Of a stretch of 6,440 nucleotides of DNA, positions 6,339 through 6,440 are shown piece after piece. A program made the translations under genes and the position numbers. Below the pieces are notes generated by a model, which had not been told where the DNA came from, searched no databases, and saw nothing but the letters and a program-made list of their open reading frames with translations. The stretch is from Flammeovirgaceae bacterium (GTDB lineage Bacteria; Bacteroidota; Bacteroidia; Cytophagales; Cyclobacteriaceae), in NCBI GenBank assembly GCA_022616575.1, contig JAKEEN010000011.1:1-6440 (forward strand), in the 5' to 3' direction. The first letter of the stretch is position 1. Every line of letters starts with the position of its first letter.

Positions 6339-6440
6339 AATTCTTATAATTTCTCCAATATTAACAGGATTCATCCAAATAATTTCATGATCACGTTTAA
6401 ACCAGGTCAACTGTCGTTTGGCATATCTCCTCGAATTTCT
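6306..6440 (-). CDS. miaA: tRNA dimethylallyltransferase MiaA, C-terminal fragment (cut by window edge)
   Basis: Read from 6440 down to the TAA at 6308-6306, the minus strand gives 44 residues beginning RNSRRYAKRQLTWFKRDHEI. This is the conserved C-terminal signature of MiaA (family form TRRYAKRQxTWFR), followed by IIWMNP as expected. MiaA transfers a dimethylallyl group to N6 of A37 in tRNAs reading UNN codons; it is a cytoplasmic housekeeping enzyme of about 300 residues, so most of it lies beyond the right edge. The last ten residues (ASSFKPQATS) and the stop codon come from the heptamer repeat rather than from family-type sequence, which suggests that the original C-terminus was replaced or extended. 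The glycosyltransferase gene follows 44 bases later on the same strand. Confidence 0.85.
   Translation of the reverse strand, partial: RNSRRYAKRQLTWFKRDHEIIWMNPVNIGEIIRIASSFKPQATS

Overview
The window looks like the edge of a surface-polysaccharide (O-antigen, capsule or exopolysaccharide) locus in a member of the Bacteroidota. That assignment is an inference. It rests on moderately AT-rich DNA, starts without Shine-Dalgarno sequences, a possible TTTG / TAnnTTTG-type promoter, and protein families common in that phylum (WbsX-type proteins and a GT4 enzyme with a GGSGVQRW motif). No rRNA or other strong taxonomic marker is present.

Plus strand, 1-4941: a 5'-truncated Wzx-type flippase (1-954) is followed by a 172-base gap holding a possible promoter and a perfect 8-bp hairpin. 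Next comes a tight four-gene run: an FkbM-family methyltransferase (1127-2014), a hexapeptide-repeat acyltransferase (2021-2707), a WbsX / GH99-like protein (2697-3794) and a GT-B glycosyltransferase (3799-4941). Gaps of 6 and 4 bases and one 11-base overlap suggest co-transcription. Together they would build, methylate and acylate a glycan repeat unit on the cytoplasmic side of the inner membrane, and the flippase would move it across. Most sugar-assembly genes of the pathway must lie upstream, outside the window.

Minus strand, 4966-6440: a second GT4-type glycosyltransferase (6261-4966) converges on the operon, with 24 bases between the two stop codons and a perfect 10-bp inverted repeat overlapping the end of the minus-strand gene. 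Upstream of it lies the 3' end of miaA (tRNA dimethylallyltransferase), cut by the window edge and unannotated in a long-ORF view.

The most unusual feature is between miaA and this glycosyltransferase: about 68 bases made of heptamer units (WCAAGCT on one arm, its complement on the other) forming a 30-bp imperfect hairpin. It supplies the last ten codons and the stop codon of miaA, and it ends about 9 bases before the glycosyltransferase start codon. I see no CRISPR, transposase, tRNA, rRNA or defence gene, and nothing that amounts to a clearly new system.
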